Below are positions 16,567-25,210 of a stretch of DNA of 64,000 bases, piece after piece (position 1 is the stretch's first letter; the number at the start of each line of letters is the position of its first letter). Source of the stretch: Candidatus Zipacnadum vermilionense. GTDB lineage: Bacteria; Armatimonadota; Zipacnadia; Zipacnadales; Zipacnadaceae. Location: positions 1-64,000 of the forward strand of contig JALGSV010000013.1 of assembly GCA_029821755.1 (NCBI GenBank). Reading direction: 5' to 3'. Both the position numbers and the translations under genes were made by a program. The notes beneath the pieces are model-generated. The model saw only the letters and a program-made list of their open reading frames with translations. It was not told the DNA's origin and made no database searches.

Positions 16567-18204
16567 GTGTCCGTAGAGGTCAAAGTAGGCATTCTCTTCT
16601 TCCTGATCGCCATCCTAGCGGTGGCGGCCGGTCTGTTCCTCACCGAGATCACTGGCCGCCTGGGAACCTATCAACTGGTTGTTCACTTCAAGGACACCAA
16701 AGGCCTGGCAACCGCCGCGGATGTGCTCCTAGCCGGGGTCAGCATCGGCAAGGTGATCAGCGTCGAGTTGTCTCCTGACCCCAAGTTCCCGGACCACCCC
16801 GTAGCGGTCACCCTGGCGCTCAGGAAGAACGCCGCTCTATTCGAATCGGACAAGCTGGTGGTGGACCAGGGCACCTTGTTGGGCGACAAGTACGTCGCGG
16901 TCAAGCGCCCCAGCCAGCGGGAGATGGCGTCGCAGGGGATCAGACGCGGGCAGCGCATCGCCGCCAACACTCACCTTGCGGGTGGCTCTGCCGCCGGTTT
17001 CGCCGACCTGTCGGAGGAGATGGCCAACCTCATCGCCGAGGCCCGAGAATCGATTACGGCGGTCAGACTGACCTACGCCAGTCCGGAGATTCGCGAGAGT
17101 ATCGCCCTGTTCCTGAGCAATGTAACCCAGGCCTCCGGGCAGTTCCACGCTATCAGCACCAATACCTTGAACCTCATCGCCACGCTCAATCGTGTGGTCG
17201 AGGTCAACCAGGCCTCCGTCACCCGCACCGTGGGCAACATCGAGACGGCCTCCGGGGAGATCAAGGCCACCGTCCAACAGGTCCGCGAGGCCATCAACAG
17301 TATCGCCGCCGGACCCATCCCGACCCAGTTGCTGCTGATGGTAGCCAATCTTCGCAAGACCTCCGAGGACGTGCGCGCCTCAACCGAAGCCATCCGGGGG
17401 ATGATCTGCGACACGCAGAACCAGGAACGCGCCCAGTCCCTGCTGGCCGACATGGCCAAGACTGCCAAGGACGTCTCCGAGATCGCCGCCAGTATGAAGG
17501 AGCTGACGACGGACGAGCAGGTCCAGTCCAACGTCAAGGCGACCTTGGAGAACCTGAAGATCACTACCGACAATCTGCGCGAGGTCACCGAAGCCACTAG
17601 GCAGATCATGACCTCCAAGGAGAACCTGGAGGCGATCAACGCCACCATCGCCAACCTGCAGACCATGAGTGCTCAGGGCGTGGCGGTAACCCAGAAGGCC
17701 GATGAGGCGCTGGACCGCGTGGATCGCACCATGACCGAGCTCGGCCAGGTCACCTCCAGCCTCACTCCCGATCAGACGATAGGCACGGTGCGGTTGGAGG
17801 CAGTGCGGGGCGAGTCCCTGCGAGCCGATCTGAACTTCGATCTGCGCTATGGCCCCGATCCCTACTCCTTCTGGCGCGTGGGTGTCCGCGGCCTGGGGGC
17901 CAACGAGACGCTCAACCTGCAGCGCGGCATGGGCCTGGGCAAGGATGCCTGGATGCGCGCCGGTATCTTTGGCAATAGGCCGGGGGTGGCGGTGGACTAT
18001 CGCCTTTCCCCCTCTGGGGTGGTCGAACTGGAGGCCTGGCATCCTGGCAGGAACCAACTCGATCTGCGAACTTACTGGAAATTGGACTCCCATTACACGG
18101 TCACCGCGGGTATCGAGAGATTCCTGATGGACAATGATCCTTTCATAGGACTGCAGAGGGCTATCTACACGGGACCCAAACCCGCACCCAAGGCGGGAGA
18201 ATAA
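16567..18204 (+). CDS. mlaD: MlaD-family MCE protein with long helical and beta-rich C-terminal extension
   Basis: 545 residues, far longer than E. coli MlaD (183). The GTG at 16567 lies 6 bp after GGGGGAGGA (16552-16560). Residues 9-27 form the membrane anchor (ILFFLIAILAVAAGLFL). The MCE domain follows at about 35-125, with VHFKDTKGLATAADVLLAGVSIGKV and GTLLGDKYVAVK. Residues about 140-410 are long amphipathic helices rich in Ala, Thr, Glu and Gln, which in other MCE proteins build a periplasmic tunnel. Residues 415-545 switch to alternating strand pattern (LRADLNFDLRYGPDPYSFWRVGVRGLG, YRLSPSGVVELEAWHP), with a porin-like look. The last part may insert in or dock to the outer membrane; that is inference. 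Confidence 0.88.
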   Translation: MSVEVKVGILFFLIAILAVAAGLFLTEITGRLGTYQLVVHFKDTKGLATAADVLLAGVSIGKVISVELSPDPKFPDHPVAVTLALRKNAALFESDKLVVDQGTLLGDKYVAVKRPSQREMASQGIRRGQRIAANTHLAGGSAAGFADLSEEMANLIAEARESITAVRLTYASPEIRESIALFLSNVTQASGQFHAISTNTLNLIATLNRVVEVNQASVTRTVGNIETASGEIKATVQQVREAINSIAAGPIPTQLLLMVANLRKTSEDVRASTEAIRGMICDTQNQERAQSLLADMAKTAKDVSEIAASMKELTTDEQVQSNVKATLENLKITTDNLREVTEATRQIMTSKENLEAINATIANLQTMSAQGVAVTQKADEALDRVDRTMTELGQVTSSLTPDQTIGTVRLEAVRGESLRADLNFDLRYGPDPYSFWRVGVRGLGANETLNLQRGMGLGKDAWMRAGIFGNRPGVAVDYRLSPSGVVELEAWHPGRNQLDLRTYWKLDSHYTVTAGIERFLMDNDPFIGLQRAIYTGPKPAPKAGE

Positions 18205-18471
18205 AGGACCCGTCGCGAGATCGGCGCCAGCCGTCCGGACTGGCGACGGTTGGTTCCCTGGACACCCCCTCTCTCGCCTAGCGCACGGAACCTGCGCAGG
18301 ACGGGATCGAGGTCGAGACCCTTTCTGGCTGTTCCGCTGCCTCCTCTCTTGCTCAGGGCACCCGCGCCCAGAGGGGGGCAGGGGGTGAGGTCCCAAAGCC
18401 GTCGGTTCCGTATCTCATCACGAAACGAACGCCGGGATGCCCGGCGTACCCAACGACGGGGAGGTTGTTTG
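18205..18471. other. Intergenic region before rplI
   Basis: 267 bp with GC-rich low-grade inverted repeats (GCCGTCCGGACTGGC near 18229-18243; CCCGCGCCCAGAGGGGGGC near 18360). No clear promoter is seen. The ribosome site GGGAGGT (18459-18465) belongs to rplI. Confidence 0.4.
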
Positions 18472-19035
18472 ATGGAGGTTATCCTACTACACGATATCGA
18501 GCGCGTCGGCCATGAGGGCGACCTGGTCAAGGTCAGCGATGGCTATGCGCGCAATTACCTATTCCCGCGGAAACTTGCCGAGAAGTGCACTCCTGCGGCC
18601 AAGGCGGCGCTCGAGCAACGCCGACGCGCCATCGAACGGCGCCAAGAGGAGAAACGCCAGGCCGCCAAGTCCGTCGCCGAGCGCATCTCTGGCACCGGCG
18701 TCGTCATCACCGCCGCTGTCGGGGAAAGCGGGCGTCTGCATGGGCAGGTGACCACCCAGCAGATTGCCCAGGCCCTCGGTTCCCAACTGGGCGCCCAGGT
18801 GGACCGACGCGACATCGAGGTGCCCTCCCCCATCCGTGAGTTGGGCGATTTCACCATCTCCGCGCGCTTGTACAAGGACGTCAAGATAGACATCCCTATC
18901 CACGTCGTCTCCGCCAACCCGCCGGAGGAGTCGCCGGAGGAAGAGCCCGTCGAGCCGGAACCGGCCGAGGTCGAAGCCGAGGTCGAAGCCGAGGTCGAAG
19001 CCGAGGTCGAAGCCGAGGTCGAGCCCACTCAGTAG
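18472..19035 (+). CDS. rplI: 50S ribosomal protein L9 with acidic repeat tail
   Basis: 187 residues; the ATG at 18472 follows GGGAGGT by 6-7 bp. Residues 1-148 are a normal L9. They hold MEVILLHDIERVGHEGDLVKVSDGYARNYLFPR, the connecting helix rich in Glu, Arg and Gln, and the C-terminal rRNA-binding domain (SGRLHGQVTTQQIAQAL, SPIRELGDFTISARLY). L9 usually ends near residue 150. Here about 37 further residues, nearly all Glu, Val, Ala and Pro (EVEA repeated), form a strongly acidic tail encoded by a 12-bp tandem repeat. rplI next to dnaB is a common bacterial order. Confidence 0.95.
   Translation: MEVILLHDIERVGHEGDLVKVSDGYARNYLFPRKLAEKCTPAAKAALEQRRRAIERRQEEKRQAAKSVAERISGTGVVITAAVGESGRLHGQVTTQQIAQALGSQLGAQVDRRDIEVPSPIRELGDFTISARLYKDVKIDIPIHVVSANPPEESPEEEPVEPEPAEVEAEVEAEVEAEVEAEVEPTQ
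18967..19026. repeat. 12-bp tandem repeat encoding EVEA in L9 tail
   Basis: The unit GAGGTCGAAGCC occurs four times exactly (18967-18978, 18979-18990, 18991-19002, 19003-19014) plus a fifth altered copy (19015-19026). The unit is a multiple of three, so copy-number changes would lengthen or shorten the tail without a frameshift. Confidence 0.9.
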
Positions 19036-19150
19036 CACGACTATCCTGGGCGTCCCCACCGAGACACTGGCCTCCTTGCCTTCGCGTTGCGAACGCAACT
19101 TTCCCGGCCCCTTCGTGGGGACGCCAATATGTTAGCAGCAGAGGACCCGC

Positions 19151-20575
19151 GTGGCTGACACTCGCGATACCCAAGTCGGCGCGACGGTCCTGCCTCCGCA
19201 GGACCTCGAAGCAGAGCAAGCGTCCCTCGGCGCCATCCTGGTGGAGCCGGGGGCCGCTACCATTGCCATGGGCGTGCTCGAGTCCACCGACTTTTACCGC
19301 GAGGCCCACCAGACCATCTTCCGCGCCATGCAGGCCGTCCACCTCCGCAGTGAGCCCGTGGACCTCATCACCGTTAGCGCCGAGCTACGCCGCCAGGACT
19401 TGCTCGACCGCGTCGGCGGGGCTGAGTACCTCGACAGCCTCATCAGTACCGTCCCCACCGCGGCTCACATCGGCCGCTATTCCACCCTGGTAGCCGAGAA
19501 GTCCGTCCTGCGCAAGCTCATCCGTACCGGCGCCGATATCCAGGCCCTGGCTTACGACAACCCCGCCGACATCGGCGAAGTCCTGGACGCCGCCGAGCAG
19601 CGCATCTTTGAGATCGCCCAACGCCGCACTGTCTCCGACTTCGCTCCCCTCGGCCCCTTGGTGCAGGAGACCTTCCACAAGTTCGAGCAGCTCGACCGCA
19701 ATCCCGGCTTCTTCACCGGCGTCCCCACCGGCCTGACCCAGTTCGACAAGCTCACCTCTGGCCTCCAACCTGGTGAGCTGATCATCGTCGCGGGTCGACC
19801 CTCCATGGGTAAGACCTCCCTAGCGGTCGCCAACTTCGCCCTGCACGCGGCGGTCCAACAGAACGTCGGCGTGGGCATCTTCAGCCTGGAGATGTCCCGC
19901 TACCAACTGGCCGAGATGCTCCTGTGCGCCCACGCCCGCGTCAACTCCTGGCACCTGCGCCAGGGCGGCACTCTCCCGCACGAGGAATGGGCCAAGATTG
20001 GCCAGGCCCTGTCGGACCTGCCCAACGCCCCCATCTTCATCGACGACACCCCAGCCATCCCCGTCATGGAGCTGCGCTCCAAGGCCCGCCGCCTCAAGGC
20101 CCAGCACGACGTCGGGCTGCTCATCGTGGACTACCTTCAACTGGCCTCCGCCGGCGGCAACTTCGGCACCGACAACCGCCACCAGGAGATCTCTATCATC
20201 GCCCGCGCGCTCAAGAGCCTCGCCCGCGAGTTGGAGATACCCGTGGTGGCGCTCTCCCAACTTAGCCGCCGGGTGGAGCAGCGCGAAGATAAGCGCCCCG
20301 TCCTCTCCGACCTCGCCGAAAGCGGCTCGATCGAGGCCGAGGCCGACCTGGTCTGCTTCCTCTTCCGCCCCGCCTACTACGAGCGCAAGAAGCCCACGCA
20401 GGAGGCCGAGTCCGGCGGCCAGTCCACCGGGGAGCGACGCAGCTACGATCAGCCCTCCAAGGCTGAGATCATCATCGCCAAGCACCGCAGCGGCCCGGTC
20501 GGCGTCGCGGACGTCATCTTCCACCCGCAGTACCGCACCTTCTTCAACGTCGACCGCTATCGGGAGGGCATGTAA
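19151..20575 (+). CDS. dnaB: Replicative DNA helicase DnaB
   Basis: 474 residues, the usual DnaB length, starting at GTG 19151 after AGAGGA. It unwinds DNA at the replication fork as a hexamer. The N-terminal domain (about 15-120) has LPPQDLEAEQASLGAIL and the C-terminal RecA-like ATPase has Walker A GRPSMGKTS at 215-223. FSLEMSRYQLAEMLL and LLIVDYLQL (Walker B) follow, with SRRVEQREDKRPVLSDLAESGSIEAEAD for the loop/arginine region. No intein is present. The stop TAA shares its last A with the purD ATG (TAATG), so the genes are tightly coupled. Confidence 0.96.
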   Translation: MADTRDTQVGATVLPPQDLEAEQASLGAILVEPGAATIAMGVLESTDFYREAHQTIFRAMQAVHLRSEPVDLITVSAELRRQDLLDRVGGAEYLDSLISTVPTAAHIGRYSTLVAEKSVLRKLIRTGADIQALAYDNPADIGEVLDAAEQRIFEIAQRRTVSDFAPLGPLVQETFHKFEQLDRNPGFFTGVPTGLTQFDKLTSGLQPGELIIVAGRPSMGKTSLAVANFALHAAVQQNVGVGIFSLEMSRYQLAEMLLCAHARVNSWHLRQGGTLPHEEWAKIGQALSDLPNAPIFIDDTPAIPVMELRSKARRLKAQHDVGLLIVDYLQLASAGGNFGTDNRHQEISIIARALKSLARELEIPVVALSQLSRRVEQREDKRPVLSDLAESGSIEAEADLVCFLFRPAYYERKKPTQEAESGGQSTGERRSYDQPSKAEIIIAKHRSGPVGVADVIFHPQYRTFFNVDRYREGM

Positions 20576-21855
20576 TGAGAGTGCTGATCGTGGGCAGCGG
20601 CGGGCGGGAGCATACCCTCGCCTGGGCCCTGTCCCGCTCCCCCGCTGTCACGCGCGTCGACACCGCCCCTGGCAACGCCGGTACCGCCCTGGTCGGTGAG
20701 AACGTGCCTCTCGCCGTCAATCAGGTGGACGACCTCCTCGCCTTCGTCCAGCGCGAGGGCGTCGGCCTTACCGTCATCGGGCCGGAGCGCCCGCTCATTC
20801 ACGACGCCATAGTGAGCCGTTTCCGCGCCGCCGCGCAACGCGTCTACGGCCCTACCGCCGCCGCCGCACGCCTGGAGGGCAGCAAGTCCTTCACCGACGA
20901 GTTCCTCGCTCGCCACGGTCTTAGCCGGAAATGGTTCGACGTCTTCGACAGTCCCAGCCCGGCCCGCGACTACGTCCGCCAGAAAGGCGTCCCCCTCGTC
21001 ATCAAGGCCGACGGCGATGCCTTCGGCAAGGGCGTCAAGGTCTGCGTCACCCTCGCCGAGGCCGAGGACTGGATCGACCGTTGTCTGGTGCAGAAGGAAT
21101 TCGGCGCGGCCGGCGAGCGCATCGTGGTCGAGGAGTGCCTCGTCGGGCCGGAGTGCTCCGTGCAGGTCTTCACCGACGGCGAGACCATCCTCCCCATGGC
21201 CCCCGCGCAGGACTACAAGCGCATCGGCGACAACGACACCGGCCCCAACACCGGCGGCATGGGTTGCTACTCTCCTGTCCCTGCTTTGGACCCGGAGACG
21301 CTCGATTACATCTTGCAGCAAGTGATCCGTACCACCGTCACCAAGATGGCCGAGGAGGGATCGCCAGTTACCGGCACCCTCTACGCAGGCGCCATTCTTA
21401 CCGACCACGGCCCGGAGCTCCTGGAGTACAACTGCCGCTTCGGCGATCCGGAAACCCAGGTAGTCATCCCGCGCCTGGAGAGTGACCTGCTGGAGGTCCT
21501 CCAGGCCTGCGCCGAAGGCCGCCTCTCCGAGGTCACCCCGCGCTGGACTGACCGCCGCGCTGTCTGCGTGGTGGTCGCGGCCGGTGGTTACCCCGGCGAC
21601 TATGAGAAGGGGCACCCGATTGTCGGTCTGGAGGAGGCCGAGGCGGCGGGCGCCCTGGTCTTCCACGCTGGCACCAAGTCCGCCGACGGCCAAGTCGTCA
21701 CTGCCGGGGGCCGGATTCTGGGCGTTACCGCCCTGGGCGACTCCTTCGCCGAGTCCCGCCGCACTGTCTATCGCGCCCTCGACCACCTGCATTTCGAGGG
21801 CGCCTACTGGCGCACTGACATCGCCCTCCGGGCCGAGCAAGCAGAGAGCCGGTAG
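20575..21855 (+). CDS. purD: Phosphoribosylamine-glycine ligase
   Basis: 426 residues, full length. PurD joins glycine to 5-phosphoribosylamine using ATP, the second step of purine synthesis. The start MRVLIVGSGGREHTLAWAL and DTAPGNAGTA are diagnostic. The ATP-grasp part holds VIKADGDAFGKGVKV, VVEECLVGPECSVQVFTDG and GPNTGGMGCYSPVP, with LEYNCRFGDPETQ for metal binding. It overlaps dnaB by one base and heads a pur run with purE, purF and purM on the same strand. Confidence 0.95.
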   Translation: MRVLIVGSGGREHTLAWALSRSPAVTRVDTAPGNAGTALVGENVPLAVNQVDDLLAFVQREGVGLTVIGPERPLIHDAIVSRFRAAAQRVYGPTAAAARLEGSKSFTDEFLARHGLSRKWFDVFDSPSPARDYVRQKGVPLVIKADGDAFGKGVKVCVTLAEAEDWIDRCLVQKEFGAAGERIVVEECLVGPECSVQVFTDGETILPMAPAQDYKRIGDNDTGPNTGGMGCYSPVPALDPETLDYILQQVIRTTVTKMAEEGSPVTGTLYAGAILTDHGPELLEYNCRFGDPETQVVIPRLESDLLEVLQACAEGRLSEVTPRWTDRRAVCVVVAAGGYPGDYEKGHPIVGLEEAEAAGALVFHAGTKSADGQVVTAGGRILGVTALGDSFAESRRTVYRALDHLHFEGAYWRTDIALRAEQAESR

Positions 21856-21870
21856 CCCTCTACCGCGTAG

Positions 21871-21907
21871 GGCGGGCTTGCCGCCTGGTGGTGACTGATA
21901 ATCAGTC
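21871..21907. promoter_or_regulatory. Inverted repeat and perfect palindrome upstream of purE
   Basis: GGCGG (21871-21875), GCTTG, CCGCC (21881-21885) belongs to the interspersed palindrome family. Eight bases later lies a perfect palindrome GACTGAT-A-ATCAGTC (21893-21907), 25 bp before the purE ATG. It is unlike its GC-rich surroundings and could be a repressor site or a leader hairpin. Confidence 0.45.
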
Positions 21908-21931
21908 GAAGACCGTCGAGGTCACCCAACT

Positions 21932-22414
21932 ATGCCCAAACCCAACAAGCCCCTGGTCGGTATCGTCCTGGGGAGCGTCTCCGACCGCGACAAGATGCAA
22001 AGCGCGGTCGAGCTGCTCGATAAACTCGGAATCCCCAATGAGTCCGTAGTGCTCTCCGCACACCGCACACCTGAGGAGTGCGGCGAGTATGCCCGCACCG
22101 CAGCGGAGCGGGGGATCATGGTCCTCATCGGTGGCGCCGGCTGGTCGGCGGCCCTGCCCGGAGTCCTGGCCGCCCACAGCCTCCTACCCGTCATCGGCGT
22201 GCCCTTGTCCAGCTCGCCGCTGGCCGGCAAGGACGCCCTCTATTCCATGATCCAGATGCCGCCGGGCGTGCCTGTGGCCACGGTGGGAATCGACACCGCC
22301 CGCAACGCCGCCTACTTGGCCGCCCGCATCATCGCCTTGACCGACGCCCCGGTAGCTCGCGCCCTATCAGAGCAGCGCGAACAAGTCCGCCGCAGCATCG
22401 TCGAACCAAGGTAG
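21932..22414 (+). CDS. purE: N5-carboxyaminoimidazole ribonucleotide mutase
   Basis: 160 residues, the normal class I PurE size. It moves the carboxyl of N5-CAIR to C4 in purine synthesis. Motifs: GSVSD at 14-18, SAHRTP at 42-47 with the catalytic His44, and GGAGWSAALPGVLAAHSLLPVIGVPL. The class I type normally works with PurK, which is not in this window. A GTCGAGGT site lies upstream of the ATG. Confidence 0.95.
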   Translation: MPKPNKPLVGIVLGSVSDRDKMQSAVELLDKLGIPNESVVLSAHRTPEECGEYARTAAERGIMVLIGGAGWSAALPGVLAAHSLLPVIGVPLSSSPLAGKDALYSMIQMPPGVPVATVGIDTARNAAYLAARIIALTDAPVARALSEQREQVRRSIVEPR

Positions 22415-22591
22415 CCCTTCCGTATAGCGCGGGCCTTCTGGCGGCGCTCCCGCTGCCGTTCAGTTGTCGTCCCAACTGCTACTCTCCCTGTCTCTGAGCC
22501 TGCCGTTGCGCCTGTCCCTCAACCTGTCGGTAAGAGGTGCCGCATCTCAATACCTTGCCCCGCCCGCTATCGTTCATGTCCCTCCGCCGGC

Positions 22592-24037
22592 CTGCTGCCC
22601 TATGTCGGCGGCGGGACCTTCCGCCCCCACTGGCGCGACGCCTGTGGCGTCTTCGGCGTCTGGGGGCCCAACGTGGAGGCCGCCCGTCTCGCCTACTTTG
22701 GCCTCTATGCCCTCCAGCATCGCGGCCAGGAGAGCGCCGGCATCGCCACCGGCGACGGTCACGAGGTACGCCTGCATAACGACCTCGGCCTGGTCGCACA
22801 GGTCTTCTCCGAGGACATCATCCACTCCCTGACCGGCCATGTCGGCCTGGGCCACGTACGCTACTCCACCACCGGCACCAACTCCCTCGCCAACGTCCAG
22901 CCCATGACCGGCGAGCATCGCGGCGTCCCCTTCGCTCTGGCGCACAACGGGAACCTAGTCAACGCTTTGGTCCTCCGCGAACGCCTGGAGGCTCGCGGAC
23001 ACATCTTCACCTCCACGTCCGACACTCAGGTCATCGTCAACCAAATCACCGACTCCTCCGCTGACACTCTGGAGGAGGCCATCGCCGAGACCATTCCGCT
23101 GATGCAGGGCGCCTACTCCTTGGGGATCATCACCCCCGACCGCCTCATCGCCGTCCGCGATCCCCATGGCGTTCGCCCGCTGTGCATCGGCCGCCTTGAC
23201 GATGACGGCTGGGTCGTGGCCTCCGAGTCCTGCGCCCTCAACGTCATCAACGCCCGTTTCGTTCGCGAGGTACAGCCCGGCGAGATCGTCACTCTCAACG
23301 GCGACGGCCTGGAGTCCCGCCAGGTGGTCGAGCCGCACCGCAAGGCCTGCTGCATCTTCGAGTTCATCTACTTCGCCCGCCCCGACTCGGACATCTACGG
23401 CAAGAACATCTACGCCTCACGCATGCGCATGGGCAACATGCTGGCCTTGCAGGCCCCGGCCGACGCCGATCTGGTCATCCCCGTCCCCGAGACCGGCATC
23501 CCGCACGCCATCGGTTTCGCGCAGAACTCCCACATCCCCTTTGGCGAGGGCTTCATCAAGAACCGCTACATCCACCGTACCTTCATTCAGCCCGAGCAGC
23601 GTATGCGGGACCTGGGCGTGCGCATGAAGCTCACCCCTCTGCGCGAGGCCCTGGCCGGCAAGCGCGTCGTGGTGGTGGACGACTCCATCGTCCGCGGCAC
23701 CACCACCCGCCCGGAGCTGGAACTCCTCCGCGACGCCGGGGTCCGGGAGATTCACCTGCGCATTTCCTGCCCGCCCATCAGGTACCCCTGCTTCTACGGG
23801 ATAGACACCTCCGCCGGCCGCAAGGAGCTCATCGCTGCCCGTATGAGCGTACCCGAGATTCGCGATTTCCTGGGCGCCGACAGCCTGGAGTATCTGAATC
23901 TTCCCAACCTCTACAAGGCCGTTGGTCTCCCCCGGGGCAACTTCTGCACCGCCTGCTTCGACAACAAGTACCCCATCCCCATTCCCGAGCAGGTGAAGGC
24001 AACAAAGTTCGAGTTGGAGGAGCAGAAGAAGGGCTAG
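22592..24037 (+). CDS. purF: Amidophosphoribosyltransferase, start codon unresolved
   Basis: PurF makes 5-phosphoribosylamine from PRPP and glutamine, the first committed purine step. The mature N-terminus is Cys (codon 22643-22645) in ACGVFGVWGPN. The rest follows the family: YFGLYALQHRGQESAGIA, RYSTTGTNSLANVQP, EFIYFARPDSDIYG, GEGFIKNRYIHRTFIQPEQRMR, VVVVDDSIVRGTT (PRPP loop) and a Cys-rich end (ISCPPI, NFCTACFD) suggesting an Fe-S cluster type. No ATG, GTG or TTG lies in frame upstream of the Cys. The first candidate start inside the frame is GTG 22673, which would delete the nucleophile. I give CTG 22592 as a placeholder. A one-base change in the C5 run 22624-22628 would link the Cys to ATG 22576 or 22602. 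Confidence 0.88.
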   Translation: MLPYVGGGTFRPHWRDACGVFGVWGPNVEAARLAYFGLYALQHRGQESAGIATGDGHEVRLHNDLGLVAQVFSEDIIHSLTGHVGLGHVRYSTTGTNSLANVQPMTGEHRGVPFALAHNGNLVNALVLRERLEARGHIFTSTSDTQVIVNQITDSSADTLEEAIAETIPLMQGAYSLGIITPDRLIAVRDPHGVRPLCIGRLDDDGWVVASESCALNVINARFVREVQPGEIVTLNGDGLESRQVVEPHRKACCIFEFIYFARPDSDIYGKNIYASRMRMGNMLALQAPADADLVIPVPETGIPHAIGFAQNSHIPFGEGFIKNRYIHRTFIQPEQRMRDLGVRMKLTPLREALAGKRVVVVDDSIVRGTTTRPELELLRDAGVREIHLRISCPPIRYPCFYGIDTSAGRKELIAARMSVPEIRDFLGADSLEYLNLPNLYKAVGLPRGNFCTACFDNKYPIPIPEQVKATKFELEEQKKG

Positions 24038-24120
24038 CGCGGGCCGCCAAGCCTGCGTCCCTTGCTGGTGGCACCGGTATTTCGCCGCTGCTCCGCGTGG
24101 CGTGGGCTTGCCCGTTTCCG
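24038..24120. repeat. Degraded interspersed palindromes between purF and purM
   Basis: This holds GGTGGCACCGG followed by TATTTCGCCG, a diverged copy of the 1134-1152 hairpin, and then CCGCGTGGCGTGGGCTTGCCCG, a relative of the GCGTGGGGCGGGCTT repeats at 29911 and 2671. No gene is present. Confidence 0.5.
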
Positions 24121-24138
24121 CTCCCCAAGGCCGCAACC

Positions 24139-25185
24139 ATGACCAAGCGACCCCTTACCTACAAATCTGCCGGCGTCGACATCGAAGCCGGAGAGCGCGC
24201 CGTCGCCCTGATGAAGGACTCTTTGCTCGCCACGTACGACCCCGGCGTCCTGACTGGCCTCTCCGACTTCGGCGGTATGTACGCCCTCGACCCTTCCCTG
24301 CGTGAGCCGGTCCTGGTTTCCTCCACCGACGGCGTGGGGACAAAGCTCAAGATCGCCTTCGCCCTCGACAAGCACGATACGGTCGGACACGACTTGGTGG
24401 GGATGTGCGTAGACGACGTGATCGTCCAGGGTGCCCGGCCGTTGTTCATGCTGGACTACCTGGCGGTGGGGAAGCTCCGGCCGGAGGTGGCGGCGGATAT
24501 CGTGCGGGGAATTGCGGAAGCCTGCCGGCAGGTGCCTTGCGCACTCATCGGGGGCGAGACGGCGGAGCTGCCCGGCTTTTACGCCCAGGGCGAGTACGAC
24601 ATGGCCGGCTTCGCAGTGGGAGTGGTAGAGCGTTCGAAACTCATCGACGGCTCGGCGGTCGGCGCGGGGGATGTCCTACTCGGACTGGGCGCCTCCGGCC
24701 TGCACAGCAACGGCTACTCCCTGGCCCGCGCGGTGCTGCTGGATCAGGCTGGCCTGGCGCTGGACCAGAGCCCGCCCCAGCTGGACCGCACCCTCGGCGA
24801 GGAACTCCTGAAGCCCACCCGGGTCTACGCCGGCTCCCTGGGCCGTCTCTTCGCGCAGGGCCGTTACCCGCACGCCCTTTCGCACATCACCGGCGGCGGC
24901 CTGCCTGGCAACCTCTGTCGCGTCATCCCTGCCGGCCTCCAGGCCCGGGTCAAACTCGCCACCTGGCCGATCCTCCCCATTTTCTCGCTAATCCAGACGC
25001 TCGGCAACCTCGCCGACGAGGAAATGTACCGTACCTTCAACATGGGGCTGGGCATGGTCGCCGTCGTCGCGGCCGAGGAAGCCGACCAATGGCAAGCCTG
25101 GCTGGAGGCGGAGGGCGAGAAGGTGTATGTCGTAGGAGAAGTCGGGCAAGCCGCGGGCGAGATGGAGAAGGTGGTCCTCTCGTAA
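24139..25185 (+). CDS. purM: Phosphoribosylformylglycinamidine cyclo-ligase
   Basis: 348 residues; the ATG at 24139 gives the standard N-terminus TYKSAGVDIEAGERAVALMK. PurM closes the imidazole ring of AIR with ATP. Diagnostic segments: SSTDGVGTKLKIA, DLVGMCVDDVIVQGARPLFMLDYLA, LIGGETAELPGFY and LGLGASGLHSNGYSLAR, with ITGGGLPGNLCRV and FNMGLGMVAVV in the C-terminal half. It ends the pur run; the following gene is convergent. Confidence 0.95.
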   Translation: MTKRPLTYKSAGVDIEAGERAVALMKDSLLATYDPGVLTGLSDFGGMYALDPSLREPVLVSSTDGVGTKLKIAFALDKHDTVGHDLVGMCVDDVIVQGARPLFMLDYLAVGKLRPEVAADIVRGIAEACRQVPCALIGGETAELPGFYAQGEYDMAGFAVGVVERSKLIDGSAVGAGDVLLGLGASGLHSNGYSLARAVLLDQAGLALDQSPPQLDRTLGEELLKPTRVYAGSLGRLFAQGRYPHALSHITGGGLPGNLCRVIPAGLQARVKLATWPILPIFSLIQTLGNLADEEMYRTFNMGLGMVAVVAAEEADQWQAWLEAEGEKVYVVGEVGQAAGEMEKVVLS

Positions 25186-25210
25186 GCCCGCCCCAAGCCT
25201 CACGCCCGTC

